From positions 1-22,340 of the forward strand of contig NZ_CAJZFJ010000035.1 of the NCBI RefSeq assembly GCF_915070105.1: a DNA stretch of 22,340 nucleotides. The letters run 5' to 3'. A program made the translations under genes and the position numbers. Positions within the stretch are counted from its first letter, which is position 1, and the number at the start of each line of letters is the position of its first letter. The stretch comes from an uncultured Porphyromonas sp. (lineage in GTDB: Bacteria > Bacteroidota > Bacteroidia > Bacteroidales > Porphyromonadaceae). The notes under the pieces were generated by a model. The model had not been told where the DNA came from, did no database searches, and was given only the letters and a program-made list of their open reading frames with translations. Positions 16,081 through 22,340 of this stretch are shown here, piece by piece.

Positions 16081-16088
16081 TACCTTTG
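16081..16088 (+). promoter_or_regulatory. Predicted promoter of a short plus-strand unit
   Basis: TACCTTTG is a perfect -7 box, and TTG at 16058-16060 or 16061-16063 could be the -33 box. The next gene reads from the opposite strand, so only a short transcript can arise before the terminator at 16164-16191. Confidence 0.55.
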
Positions 16089-16094
16089 CAATGT

Positions 16095-16199
16095 GAGAGT
16101 GATACAGCTTTTGTTAGCACAGCTCTTGTAAATAGTAAACCGTTTAAGTGATAAATCGAAAGACATGGCTACCTCGGGAGAGGTGGCCATGCTTATTTT
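16095..16199 (+). ncRNA. Putative small RNA, about 105 nt
   Basis: A promoter at 16081 and a terminator-type hairpin at 16164-16191 define a short unit with no convincing reading frame: the first ATG is followed directly by TGA. Apart from the terminator I see little stable pairing. It might be a small RNA whose 5' part is single-stranded, or leaky transcription ending at what is really the terminator of the minus-strand sugar kinase gene. Confidence 0.4.
16164..16191. terminator. Strong hairpin, probably a two-way terminator
   Basis: CATGGCTACCTC at 16164-16175 pairs with GAGGTGGCCATG at 16180-16191 (one T-G pair) around the tetraloop GGGA. TTATTTTG follows on the plus strand and TCTTTCG on the minus strand. 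It could end both the short plus-strand unit and the minus-strand kinase gene. Confidence 0.75.
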
Positions 16200-16253
16200 G
16201 TACTATCTGGTGGTGGGCCGTGCGAAGAGGTCTATATGGCCTCTCTACGCCTC

Positions 16254-17135
16254 CTAACCACACAGCCATTTCCTGTACTCCTCGGGTAGAGCTGGCATGG
16301 CTCCACGCTGGGTGCAGACGAAGGAAGCGACATCGGTAGCGAAGCGGATAGCATCGGGACGCTGCCTACCTGCTAGTAGTGCTGAGACGTAGGCCGCGGT
16401 GAAGGAGTCACCGGCACCTACGGTGTCGATGACTGTTACCTCCCTAGATGGGTGGTAGTCACTTCCCTTAGCAGTATAGATATTACATCCGTAGGCACCA
16501 CGAGTCAAGATGACGGAGTCTAGCGCAAAGAGCTCAAGGATCTGACGACAGATTGCTCCCGCTGATCCCTCTAGGTGGAATAGCTGTGCTAGGGTAGATA
16601 CCTCCTCATCATTGAGCTTGAGCATAGTGGCATGCTCTAGGGAGTCACGTATGAGAGCCTCAGTATAGTAGTTGAGTCTGAGGTTGATGTCAAAGACCTT
16701 GATGCTCTCGGCTGGCATCGCTGCTAGGAAGCTGTGTATGGTGCTGGCGGTCTCCTCGGATCTCTGGGCTAGTGATCCAAAGCAGACGGCATCCGTGCGG
16801 TGAGCCAGCTGCTCTAGCTCCTGAGTGAACGAAATGTGATCCCAGGCGACATCCTCCTGTATATCGTAGCTCCCACTGCCAGTCTCTGCTAGGGTGACGA
16901 GTACCTTGCCCGTTGGGTAGCTCACCTCCTGGAGGATATGCTGTAGTCCTTTGTTGGCGAGTTCTCTCTTGACCTCCTCTCCTAGTGAATCTTTGCCAAT
17001 AGCACTGATGGCATAGGCTTCATGCCCTAGTTGCATGCAGTGGTAGGCGAAGTTGGCAGGTGCTCCTCCGAGTGCCTTACGATCAGGGAAGATATCCCAA
17101 AGGATCTCACCGATCCCGACGATTGTCTTCTTCAT
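16254..17135 (-). CDS. PfkB-family sugar kinase, probably fructokinase
   Basis: The 293-residue protein is a ribokinase/PfkB-fold kinase that phosphorylates a sugar with ATP. It shows the first PfkB signature GGAPANFAYHCMQLG at about 23-37 and the second signature DTVGAGDSFTAAYVSALL at about 237-254, with catalytic base Asp243 and anion hole GAGD. The short N-terminus (IVGIGEILWDIFP) and the GGAPAN form are typical of bacterial fructokinases. No transporter or glycosidase is adjacent to confirm the substrate, so fructose is the best guess rather than proven. It follows the holin-X-like gene on the same strand after about 30 bases, possibly in one transcript, and ends about 60 bases before a strong hairpin. 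Confidence 0.88.
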   Translation of the reverse strand: MKKTIVGIGEILWDIFPDRKALGGAPANFAYHCMQLGHEAYAISAIGKDSLGEEVKRELANKGLQHILQEVSYPTGKVLVTLAETGSGSYDIQEDVAWDHISFTQELEQLAHRTDAVCFGSLAQRSEETASTIHSFLAAMPAESIKVFDINLRLNYYTEALIRDSLEHATMLKLNDEEVSTLAQLFHLEGSAGAICRQILELFALDSVILTRGAYGCNIYTAKGSDYHPSREVTVIDTVGAGDSFTAAYVSALLAGRQRPDAIRFATDVASFVCTQRGAMPALPEEYRKWLCG

Positions 17136-17165
17136 GTCTCTATTATAGTTCGTAGTCTGATGTCG

Positions 17166-18044
17166 TTATCTCCTTCTCTTGGGGTTCTTCTTGAGGAAGA
17201 GACCGAGTAAGCCACTCTGTAGCTTCCCGAGGACAATTGCCGTCAGGGTAGGGCGGATGAAGTCCCATGCCATACGTAGATAGGGGAGGTATTTCTGATA
17301 GCCCTCAGTAGGGGAGGGTGTGGATGAGGTGTACTTGCTCTGATAGCGATGACGTCTAGTACGCAGGGACTGATGCTTAGGGCTAATGTACTGGAGGGCT
17401 CTTCCTAGGATGGGGATGTCAGATATGTAGCCAAGAGTCTCCTGTCTTAGTCGCTGGGAGAGCATCTCGGGATAGTGGTTCTTGATATAGATGGTATCAC
17501 GTAGGACCATACCTGCTGCTCGGTCTATGTCAAGCATGGTCTCGTTGTGTGCATACTGGAGAGTAGTATAGGGTCGCTCTCTGTCGGGTTCTTTGGCGAA
17601 GGTCTGGTAGGGCACACGATTGACGTATGGGATACCAGATATCTTGTGATTCAGCTGGAGGGTAGCTCTCAGTGTCCGTCGTGCGACATAGGCACGTATG
17701 GAGCGTGCTACTAAGGCACGTATACACAGGAAGAGTAGGGTCAGTACGGCATACCCGCATGCAAGGTATAGGAACCCAATAGCTGGCGAACTCTCGCTCC
17801 AGTTAGCTAGGGCAAAGCCTAGTGCGATGTTGAGGAAGAGTAGGAGGTTGAATAGCAGGAAGCCTAGGATGCACCAAGTGACGACAGCAGAGAGCCCTCG
17901 TCCTACTATCGTGCCGAGCGAGAGGACGGTATAGTCAATGCTTCGGCGAGAGATGATCGTTAGGTGCTTCAGCAGGTCCTGAGGGGTGTGGTTGTCGGTA
18001 GATTGCTGTCTCATTATTCTAATATATTCGTCCGTGTCATCCAT
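17166..18044 (-). CDS. Membrane protein with holin-X-like domain and unknown C-terminal region
   Basis: A protein of about 292 residues. Residues about 20-115 have a short amphipathic start (DLLKHLTIISRRSIDYTVLS) and two strong membrane helices (about 53-80 and 88-112, containing ILGFLLFNLLLFLNIALGF and LACGYAVLTLLFLCIRAL). This resembles the Actinobacterial Holin-X/phage_holin_3_6 family common near YtxH genes in Bacteroidota. The remaining 170 or so residues are soluble, basic at intervals and end in KKNPKRRR; I do not recognise them. The frame stays open to 18074, but that overlaps the terminator hairpin of the YtxH gene, so I start at 18044; an ATG at 18014 is also possible. Despite the name, nothing suggests a phage: there is no endolysin or other phage gene, and a role in envelope stress or architecture is a guess. 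Confidence 0.6.
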   Translation of the reverse strand: MDDTDEYIRIMRQQSTDNHTPQDLLKHLTIISRRSIDYTVLSLGTIVGRGLSAVVTWCILGFLLFNLLLFLNIALGFALANWSESSPAIGFLYLACGYAVLTLLFLCIRALVARSIRAYVARRTLRATLQLNHKISGIPYVNRVPYQTFAKEPDRERPYTTLQYAHNETMLDIDRAAGMVLRDTIYIKNHYPEMLSQRLRQETLGYISDIPILGRALQYISPKHQSLRTRRHRYQSKYTSSTPSPTEGYQKYLPYLRMAWDFIRPTLTAIVLGKLQSGLLGLFLKKNPKRRR

Positions 18045-18057
18045 CAAAGCAAGAGAA

Positions 18058-18108
18058 GGAACACACGCACCCACTCCTTGTCTAAGAGCTGATGCCTACG
18101 TGTGTTCC
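18058..18108 (-). terminator. Hairpin between the YtxH and holin-X-like genes
   Basis: GGAACACACG at 18058-18067 pairs perfectly with CGTGTGTTCC at 18099-18108 around a 31-base loop. On the minus strand it is followed by TTCTCTTGCTTTG. It would separate the two genes or let only part of the transcripts through. Confidence 0.6.
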
Positions 18109-18143
18109 TCTCCTTGCATATCCCTTGGGGTAGGGATATTACT

Positions 18144-18398
18144 CTAGTCGTTAGCGCTTTCTATCTCCTCGAGTAGGTCGTTCGCCTCGTCTGTGAGTCT
18201 ATTGCGGTAGCGATTATAGCGTTCCTTAGCCTCATAGTAGCCTTCGACGATGCTATCACGAGCACGCTCTACGGTACTTGATACATTGTCAGCGAAGACT
18301 TCGCGATGACGGCGGTCTGAGAAGTAAGCAGCGGCAGCTCCTGCGGCAGCACCGAGGAGTAGGCCAAGTAGGAAGTTCCCCTTTGAACAGTTAGCCAT
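18144..18398 (-). CDS. YtxH domain-containing small membrane protein
   Basis: An 84-residue protein with one glycine/alanine-rich membrane helix, LLGLLLGAAAGAAAAYFS at about 10-27, followed by a basic patch (DRRHR) and a long charged helix with likely coiled-coil character (about 35-80). This is the usual layout of YtxH-domain proteins, which are stress-associated in some bacteria but have no settled biochemical role. A weak -7-like box lies upstream. The next gene downstream encodes a holin-X-like membrane protein, a pairing seen widely in Bacteroidota. The ATG at 18398 is the natural start. Confidence 0.85.
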   Translation of the reverse strand: MANCSKGNFLLGLLLGAAAGAAAAYFSDRRHREVFADNVSSTVERARDSIVEGYYEAKERYNRYRNRLTDEANDLLEEIESAND

Positions 18399-18440
18399 GA
18401 TTGTTAATGCTATTTAGATGAGTAATGCGAAATAACAGCA

Positions 18441-18448
18441 TAAAGGTA
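18441..18448 (-). promoter_or_regulatory. Possible promoter of the YtxH gene
   Basis: On the minus strand TACCTTTA differs from TAnnTTTG only at the last base. No clear -33 box was found. Confidence 0.4.
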
Positions 18449-18588
18449 ACGATATTTTCTCTCTTAGGCTATCCTCTATCGAGAAAGCCTATGATGGGAT
18501 GATCCTACAGCCTGCCCTACGTCTGCAGAGAGTATTGCTCTAGGTGTCCCCTAGATGTCTGTGATGGGCGCAGACTCCTCCCTCTCGG

Positions 18589-19317
18589 CTACTGCGTCCA
18601 GACGACGGGGAAGTAACGCTCTAGTATGGCTTGGGCTGAGGCGATCTCCTCGTGGGTGGGCTCGTGTACATCCTCTAGGAGGTAGGGCTTGCCCAGGGTC
18701 TCATACTTGTGCTTGCCATAGGTGTGATAGGGGAGGAGCTCTAGACGCTCTATATTCTCGAAGCCCCCGAAGTGCTGTCCTAGTGCATGTAGTGCCTCGG
18801 GCTGGTCACTGTAGCCAGGGACGAAGACGTAGCGTAGGCGTACGGGCTTGCCCATGGCTCTTAGCTGCTCGGCTGTGAGTAGGGTGTTGGTATTGCTCTG
18901 CGTGGTGAGGCGCTGGTGCTCCTTGGGGAGCATGTGCTTGCAGTCGAGTAGCACCATATCTACGATGGATAGGAGCTCATCTACATACCTATTGCGGATA
19001 CTCCCCTGAGAGTCCAAGCAGATGTGTATGCCCTCCTCCTTGAGCGCACGGCAGAGGGGGATAAGAGCCTCGGCCTGTACCGTGGGCTCGCCACCGCTGA
19101 AGGTAACCCCACCTCGCTTACCGAAGAAGGGACGTTCGCTGATGGCTCTGCGGAGTACCTCACTCTCCTCGATGAGCTTCCCTCCCTTCCCTATGGGGAT
19201 GGTGTCGGGGTTGGCACAGTAGAGGCACTGGAAGTTGCAGCCCTGAAGGAAGACCACGAGACGAAGGCCTGGGCCGTCGAAGGTACCCATGGACTCAAAG
19301 GAATGAACACGAAGCAT
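18589..19317 (-). CDS. pflA: Pyruvate formate-lyase activating enzyme (radical SAM)
   Basis: The 242-residue enzyme uses a [4Fe-4S] cluster and S-adenosylmethionine to place the glycyl radical on pyruvate formate-lyase under anaerobic conditions. The radical SAM cluster motif CNFQCLYC (Cys27, Cys31, Cys34) follows the typical FESMGTFDGPGLRLVVFLQG start. GGVTFSGGEP at about 74-83 is the SAM-binding region, and the C-terminal LLPYHTYGKHKYE is characteristic of PflA. The length is standard. It lies 84 bases downstream of pflB on the same strand, but a strong hairpin stands in the gap, so pflA is probably expressed at a lower level through partial read-through. Confidence 0.96.
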   Translation of the reverse strand: MLRVHSFESMGTFDGPGLRLVVFLQGCNFQCLYCANPDTIPIGKGGKLIEESEVLRRAISERPFFGKRGGVTFSGGEPTVQAEALIPLCRALKEEGIHICLDSQGSIRNRYVDELLSIVDMVLLDCKHMLPKEHQRLTTQSNTNTLLTAEQLRAMGKPVRLRYVFVPGYSDQPEALHALGQHFGGFENIERLELLPYHTYGKHKYETLGKPYLLEDVHEPTHEEIASAQAILERYFPVVWTQ

Positions 19318-19335
19318 AGCTGGGTAATGAGTAGA

Positions 19336-19367
19336 GCGGGCGAAGGGTCGGTAGATCCTTCGCCCGC
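19336..19367 (-). terminator. Strong hairpin between pflB and pflA
   Basis: GCGGGCGAAGG at 19336-19346 pairs perfectly with CCTTCGCCCGC at 19357-19367 around a 10-base loop. There is no good T-run on the minus strand. It may be an attenuating terminator or a block to 3' exonucleases protecting the pflB message. Confidence 0.65.
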
Positions 19368-19401
19368 TACTTGTCAGATAGATATAGTGAGGGATGAGCC
19401 C

Positions 19402-21633
19402 TTAGCGCATGCGCTGGTGGAAGGAGCGAGAGATGACCTCGAGCTGATGCTCACGGCTGAGCTTGACGAAGTTCACCGCATAGCCCGAGACTCGGATGGT
19501 GAGCTGAGGGTAGTTCTCGGGGTGCTCCATAGCGTCCTCGAGCATCTCTCTATTGAGCACATTCACGTTGAGGTGGTGTGCCCCCTTGGAGAAGTACCCA
19601 TCCATCATCGAGATGAGGTTCTCGACCTGCTCCTGCTTGTTTGACCCAAGGGAGTGTGGGATGATGCTGAAGGTATTGCTGATCCCGTCTGCAGCGTCCG
19701 TGTAGTCGAGCTTGGCCACAGAGCTAAGCGAGGCAATCGCACCATGATTATCACGTCCGTGCATGGGGTTAGCTCCAGGAGCGAAGGCTACACCAGCGTG
19801 GCGTCCATCGGGCGTAGCACCGGTCTTCTTGCCGTACATCACGTTGGAGGTGATTGTCAGGACGGACAGCGTAGGAGCGGCATCCTTGTAGATGGGGAGC
19901 TCCTTGAGCATATCAGAGAAGAGGTGGGTGATGTCGTAGGCGATGTTATCGGCACGGTCATCATCGTTGCCATAGCAGGGGAATTCTCCCTCTACTACGA
20001 AGTCCTCAGTCAGCCCAGCCTCGTTACGCTTGGGCATCACCTTAGCGTACTTGATTGCTGAGAGGGAGTCTGCAGCGATGGATAGACCAGCCACCCCGTA
20101 GGCGAGGTTGATCTTGGGGTTCGTATCGATGAACGCCATTTGAGCTGCTTCGTAGTAGTACTTGTCGTGCATGTAGTGGATGATGTTCATCGACTCATTG
20201 TATACACGAGCGATCACACGGAGCACCTTGAGGTAGTTAGCCCATACCTCGTCGAAGTTTAGGACATCGCCCTTGAGCTCGGGAATACCCTCTACCATTA
20301 GAGTGCCGGAGATCTCACAGCGACCGCCATTGATAGCGAGTAGGAGAGCCTTGGCGAGGTTGGTACGTGCACCGAAGAACTGGATCTGCTTCCCGATCTC
20401 CTGGAAGGATACACAGCAGGCGATCCCGTAGTCATCCGAGTGACGTGTACCACGCATCAGGTCGTCATTCTCATACTGGATCGAGGAGGTGTCGATCGAT
20501 ACCTGAGCCGCGAACTCCTTGAAGCCCTCGGGGAGTGATGGACTCCATAGCACCGTGAGGTTAGGCTCTGGGCTAGGGCCAAGGTTGTAGAGTGTCTGTA
20601 GGAAGCGGAAGCTGGTCTTGGTGACCTTGTGACGGCCGTCGAAGAGACGTCCCCCGATGGACTCCGTAACCCAGGTTGGGTCACCAGCGAAGATCTCGTT
20701 GTAGGAGGCCATACGTAGGTGGCGTACCATACGTAGCTTGATGACGAATTGGTCAATGAGTTCCTGTGCGAGCTCCTCTGTGATCGTACCGTGGTCGAGG
20801 TCGTACTGGACGTATATATCTAGGAAGCTAGAGACATTACCAAGCGACATAGCTGCACCATCCTGATCCTTGATCGCTGCTAGGTAGGCGAAGTACACCC
20901 ACTGTACGGCTTCCTGTGCATTGTAGGCTGGGCGACGGACATCGAAGCCATAGCCAGCAGCCATCTCTACGATCTTCTTCAGTGCCTTGATCTGCTCTGC
21001 TACCTCCTCACGTAGGCGGATGGTAGCCTCAGTCATGGGACCATGTATCGCGTGTAGGTCTTCGTTCTTCCATGCTATGAGACGGTCTGCACCATAGAGG
21101 GCTAGACGGCGGTAGTCACCGATGATACGGCCACGTGCATAGTTGTCGGGAAGACCCGTGAGGAAGCTATTGGAGCGGAAGGAGCGAATCTCCTCGGTGT
21201 AGACATCGAAGACACCATCATTGTGCGTCTTGCGGTAGTGGGTGAAGATGTCGGTAACACGTGGATCGACCTCTAGGCCGTTCTCATGTACAGCCTTCTC
21301 GACGACCTTGTAGCCACCGAAGGGCTTCATAGCACGGCGAAGTACCTGATCGGTCTGTAGGCCGAAGACGACTTCGTTCTCCTTGTCTATATAGCCAGGG
21401 GCAAAGGCGGTGATGCCAGATACCGTGCTGGTGTCTATGGAGCGGACTCCGTTGTTATCACGCTCTTCCTTGAGAGCCTGAAGGCAATGCTCCCACACGC
21501 GGCGGGTCTTCTCTGTGGGACCACATAGGAAGGAAGAATCCCCGTCGTAAGGAGTGACGTTTTGGGCTACGAAGTCACGTACGTTCAGTTCGTCTACCCA
21601 CACTCCAGTCTTAAACTTTGGTTGCTCTTGCAT
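19402..21633 (-). CDS. pflB: Formate C-acetyltransferase (pyruvate formate-lyase)
   Basis: The 743-residue glycyl-radical enzyme converts pyruvate and CoA to acetyl-CoA and formate, the main oxygen-sensitive pyruvate step in many fermenting anaerobes. The catalytic cysteine pair is visible as GIACCVSF (Cys406, Cys407), and the radical site as [10 protein letters not shown] with Gly717 near the C-terminus. Other family stretches include [32 protein letters not shown] and [19 protein letters not shown]. The length is close to that of the E. coli enzyme, and the CC pair argues for true pyruvate formate-lyase rather than a diol or choline relative. It has its own consensus promoter about 110 bases upstream and is followed by its activase gene. 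No formate transporter gene (focA) is present in the window. Confidence 0.97.
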   Translation of the reverse strand: MQEQPKFKTGVWVDELNVRDFVAQNVTPYDGDSSFLCGPTEKTRRVWEHCLQALKEERDNNGVRSIDTSTVSGITAFAPGYIDKENEVVFGLQTDQVLRRAMKPFGGYKVVEKAVHENGLEVDPRVTDIFTHYRKTHNDGVFDVYTEEIRSFRSNSFLTGLPDNYARGRIIGDYRRLALYGADRLIAWKNEDLHAIHGPMTEATIRLREEVAEQIKALKKIVEMAAGYGFDVRRPAYNAQEAVQWVYFAYLAAIKDQDGAAMSLGNVSSFLDIYVQYDLDHGTITEELAQELIDQFVIKLRMVRHLRMASYNEIFAGDPTWVTESIGGRLFDGRHKVTKTSFRFLQTLYNLGPSPEPNLTVLWSPSLPEGFKEFAAQVSIDTSSIQYENDDLMRGTRHSDDYGIACCVSFQEIGKQIQFFGARTNLAKALLLAINGGRCEISGTLMVEGIPELKGDVLNFDEVWANYLKVLRVIARVYNESMNIIHYMHDKYYYEAAQMAFIDTNPKINLAYGVAGLSIAADSLSAIKYAKVMPKRNEAGLTEDFVVEGEFPCYGNDDDRADNIAYDITHLFSDMLKELPIYKDAAPTLSVLTITSNVMYGKKTGATPDGRHAGVAFAPGANPMHGRDNHGAIASLSSVAKLDYTDAADGISNTFSIIPHSLGSNKQEQVENLISMMDGYFSKGAHHLNVNVLNREMLEDAMEHPENYPQLTIRVSGYAVNFVKLSREHQLEVISRSFHQRMR

Positions 21634-21741
21634 GACTGAATGCTTTTGGATTGGTTAGTGCAGTTTGTTCGCTGCTATTCTTGAATGATTGATGTAGTTT
21701 GTTGTGTACGTGCCCTCCCGCTTGGAGAAACGTTCACATCG

Positions 21742-21771
21742 CAAAGGTACAATAAATATTCATATTGCAAA
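21742..21771 (-). promoter_or_regulatory. Predicted pflB promoter
   Basis: On the minus strand, TTTG (plus 21768-21771) and TACCTTTG (plus 21742-21749) match the Bacteroidota -33 and -7 boxes with 18 bases between them, in an A+T-rich setting. It is the best promoter match in the window. The leader to the ATG is about 100 bases. Confidence 0.8.
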
Positions 21772-21950
21772 CTCCGCTTGTCATTTGTGCCTTAGATACT
21801 CCCTGCTCTTCTCATTATCTTCTCTACCTCCAGTCTCATCATAGCCTACCTGACGCACATTCTGTGATGACTGCTGAGGGATATGGATGATACTCGTAGT
21901 GCGCATTCCTAGCCCTCTACTAGGGGATATGTAATGAGCTTGGAATCAGA

Positions 21951-22005
21951 CTCGGTATGTCCGTACCAATCACCTTACATAGGTGACGATGACGAGCATA
22001 CCGAG
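21951..22005. repeat. 55-bp palindromic intergenic repeat, copy 3
   Basis: The arms are CTCGGTATGTCCG and CGAGCATACCGAG, with the invariant core at 21970-21986. The segments between arm and core do not pair well in this copy, although the total length is still 55 bases. GAGCGC-type sequence follows the right arm. Confidence 0.85.
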
Positions 22006-22019
22006 AGCGCTTTCCCCTT

Positions 22020-22074
22020 CTCGGTATGTTCGCACCTGTCACCTTACATAGGTGATGAGGACCAGCATGCCGAG
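22020..22074. repeat. 55-bp palindromic intergenic repeat, copy 4
   Basis: The arms are CTCGGTATGTTCG and the diverged CCAGCATGCCGAG, with the core at 22039-22055. It lies 14 bases after copy 3, a period of 69 bases. Confidence 0.85.
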
Positions 22075-22082
22075 ACCTATCT

Positions 22083-22101
22083 TCCCTTCTCGGTATCTCC
22101 T
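22083..22101. repeat. Left-arm fragment of the 55-bp palindrome
   Basis: CCCTTCTCGGTATCTCC repeats the flank and left arm of copy 4 (CCCCTTCTCGGTATGTTCG) at about the same spacing, but has no core. It looks like a truncated third tandem unit. Confidence 0.5.
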
Positions 22102-22212
22102 CTTTCACCCCCCCCTCGAAATGCCCTATATAGGGGCTATTGGGAGAGGGGGCTCTCCTAGTGGAGTGCGTAGGGCTACGCTCACTCTTGAGGGCAAGTG
22201 CAGGGCCACCGC

Positions 22213-22336
22213 ATGATCTCGCTCGCAACTCCTGCCTTTGGTTCTTCGGGGTATCATTTCATATCCCAGGGAGCCTTAGCCCATTACTAAAGATCCTAGG
22301 CATTATCCCCAAGGAATAGACATACAAGCGAGCCCT
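22213..22336 (-). repeat. Dispersed ~125-bp repeat, copy B
   Basis: This segment is the reverse-complement partner of 10184-10309, with about ten differences including two single-base indels. It may continue past the right edge of the window. Read on the minus strand it points towards pflB, as copy A points towards its own downstream operon. The two copies show no shared reading frame. Confidence 0.85.
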
Positions 22337-22340
22337 ACAG

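Larger units (their letters stand above)
21772..22340. other. Gene-free stretch upstream of pflB
   Basis: No credible gene is present. It holds two tandem 55-bp palindromes (21951-22074), a half copy near 22085, a short C-rich run and CCCTATATAGGGG palindrome near 22106-22136, and a ~125-bp repeat from 22213 to the right edge. Reading frames of up to about 100 codons on the minus strand run across these palindromes and look like repeat artefacts. Confidence 0.6.

Noticed and set aside
17166..18044. Prophage remnant suggested by the holin-like domain
   Set aside because: Holin-X-type proteins are common chromosomal proteins; no endolysin, structural, integrase or attachment-site signals are nearby.
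19024..19644. 206-codon open frame on the plus strand
   Set aside because: It is antisense to pflA and pflB, both secure genes; its sequence reflects their codon pattern.
21951..22101. CRISPR array
   Set aside because: The units are long palindromes with a 14-base gap, only two are complete, and there are no cas genes.
21920..22228. Frames of up to about 100 codons across the tandem palindromes
   Set aside because: The predicted proteins contain duplicated RHxHLCKV-type segments that simply translate the 55-bp repeats; no start signal or family similarity.

Overview
The window looks like chromosomal DNA of a Porphyromonas-type member of the Bacteroidota. Three things suggest this. First, dnaN, a DEDDh exonuclease, coaBC and recN run in one direction as in Porphyromonas. 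Second, the gene set (GH92 mannosidase, alanine/lysine-tailed HU, ScdA-like hemerythrin plus LuxR pair, pflB/pflA) fits that group. Third, many transcription starts sit behind a Bacteroidota-type -7 box (TAnnTTTG), sometimes with a -33 TTG/TTTG. The base composition is moderately G+C-rich. The assignment is by gene content and protein character, not by a search.

Layout, left to right. Positions 1-886 are gene-free and hold a 55-bp palindromic repeat and a four-run G-quadruplex motif just before the dnaN promoter. Positions 924-5832 (+) carry dnaN, the exonuclease, coaBC and recN. Positions 5966-8254 (+) encode a secreted GH92 alpha-mannosidase. Positions 8448-9176 (+) encode HU, behind a long foldable leader, and a small GNAT protein, each with its own terminator. 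Positions 9251-10352 are a second gene-free stretch with a G-poor polypyrimidine tract, another 55-bp palindrome, a cluster of GTGTACAC palindromes and one copy of a ~125-bp repeat. Positions 10440-14074 (+) form a likely operon of secreted alpha/beta hydrolase, ruvB and a polysaccharide flippase. Positions 14179-14380 (+) look like a free-standing structured small RNA gene. Positions 14557-15921 (-) encode a ScdA/hemerythrin-like protein and an atypical LuxR regulator. Positions 16081-16200 (+) look like a second short transcription unit. Positions 16254-18398 (-) encode a PfkB sugar kinase, a holin-X-like membrane protein and a YtxH protein. Positions 18589-21633 (-) hold pflB and pflA, separated by a strong hairpin. 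Positions 21772-22340 are a third gene-free stretch with two tandem 55-bp palindromes and a second, inverted copy of the ~125-bp repeat.

How the parts fit: the left block is replication, repair and cofactor housekeeping. The right block is anaerobic energy metabolism (pyruvate formate-lyase and its activase, sugar kinase) next to a di-iron/LuxR pair that could sense oxygen, nitric oxide or iron. The proteins are mostly familiar. The less explained material is non-coding: two dispersed repeat families confined here to the three long gene-free stretches, and two promoter-to-terminator units with no convincing protein. All functional statements come from reading the sequence; no database search was run.
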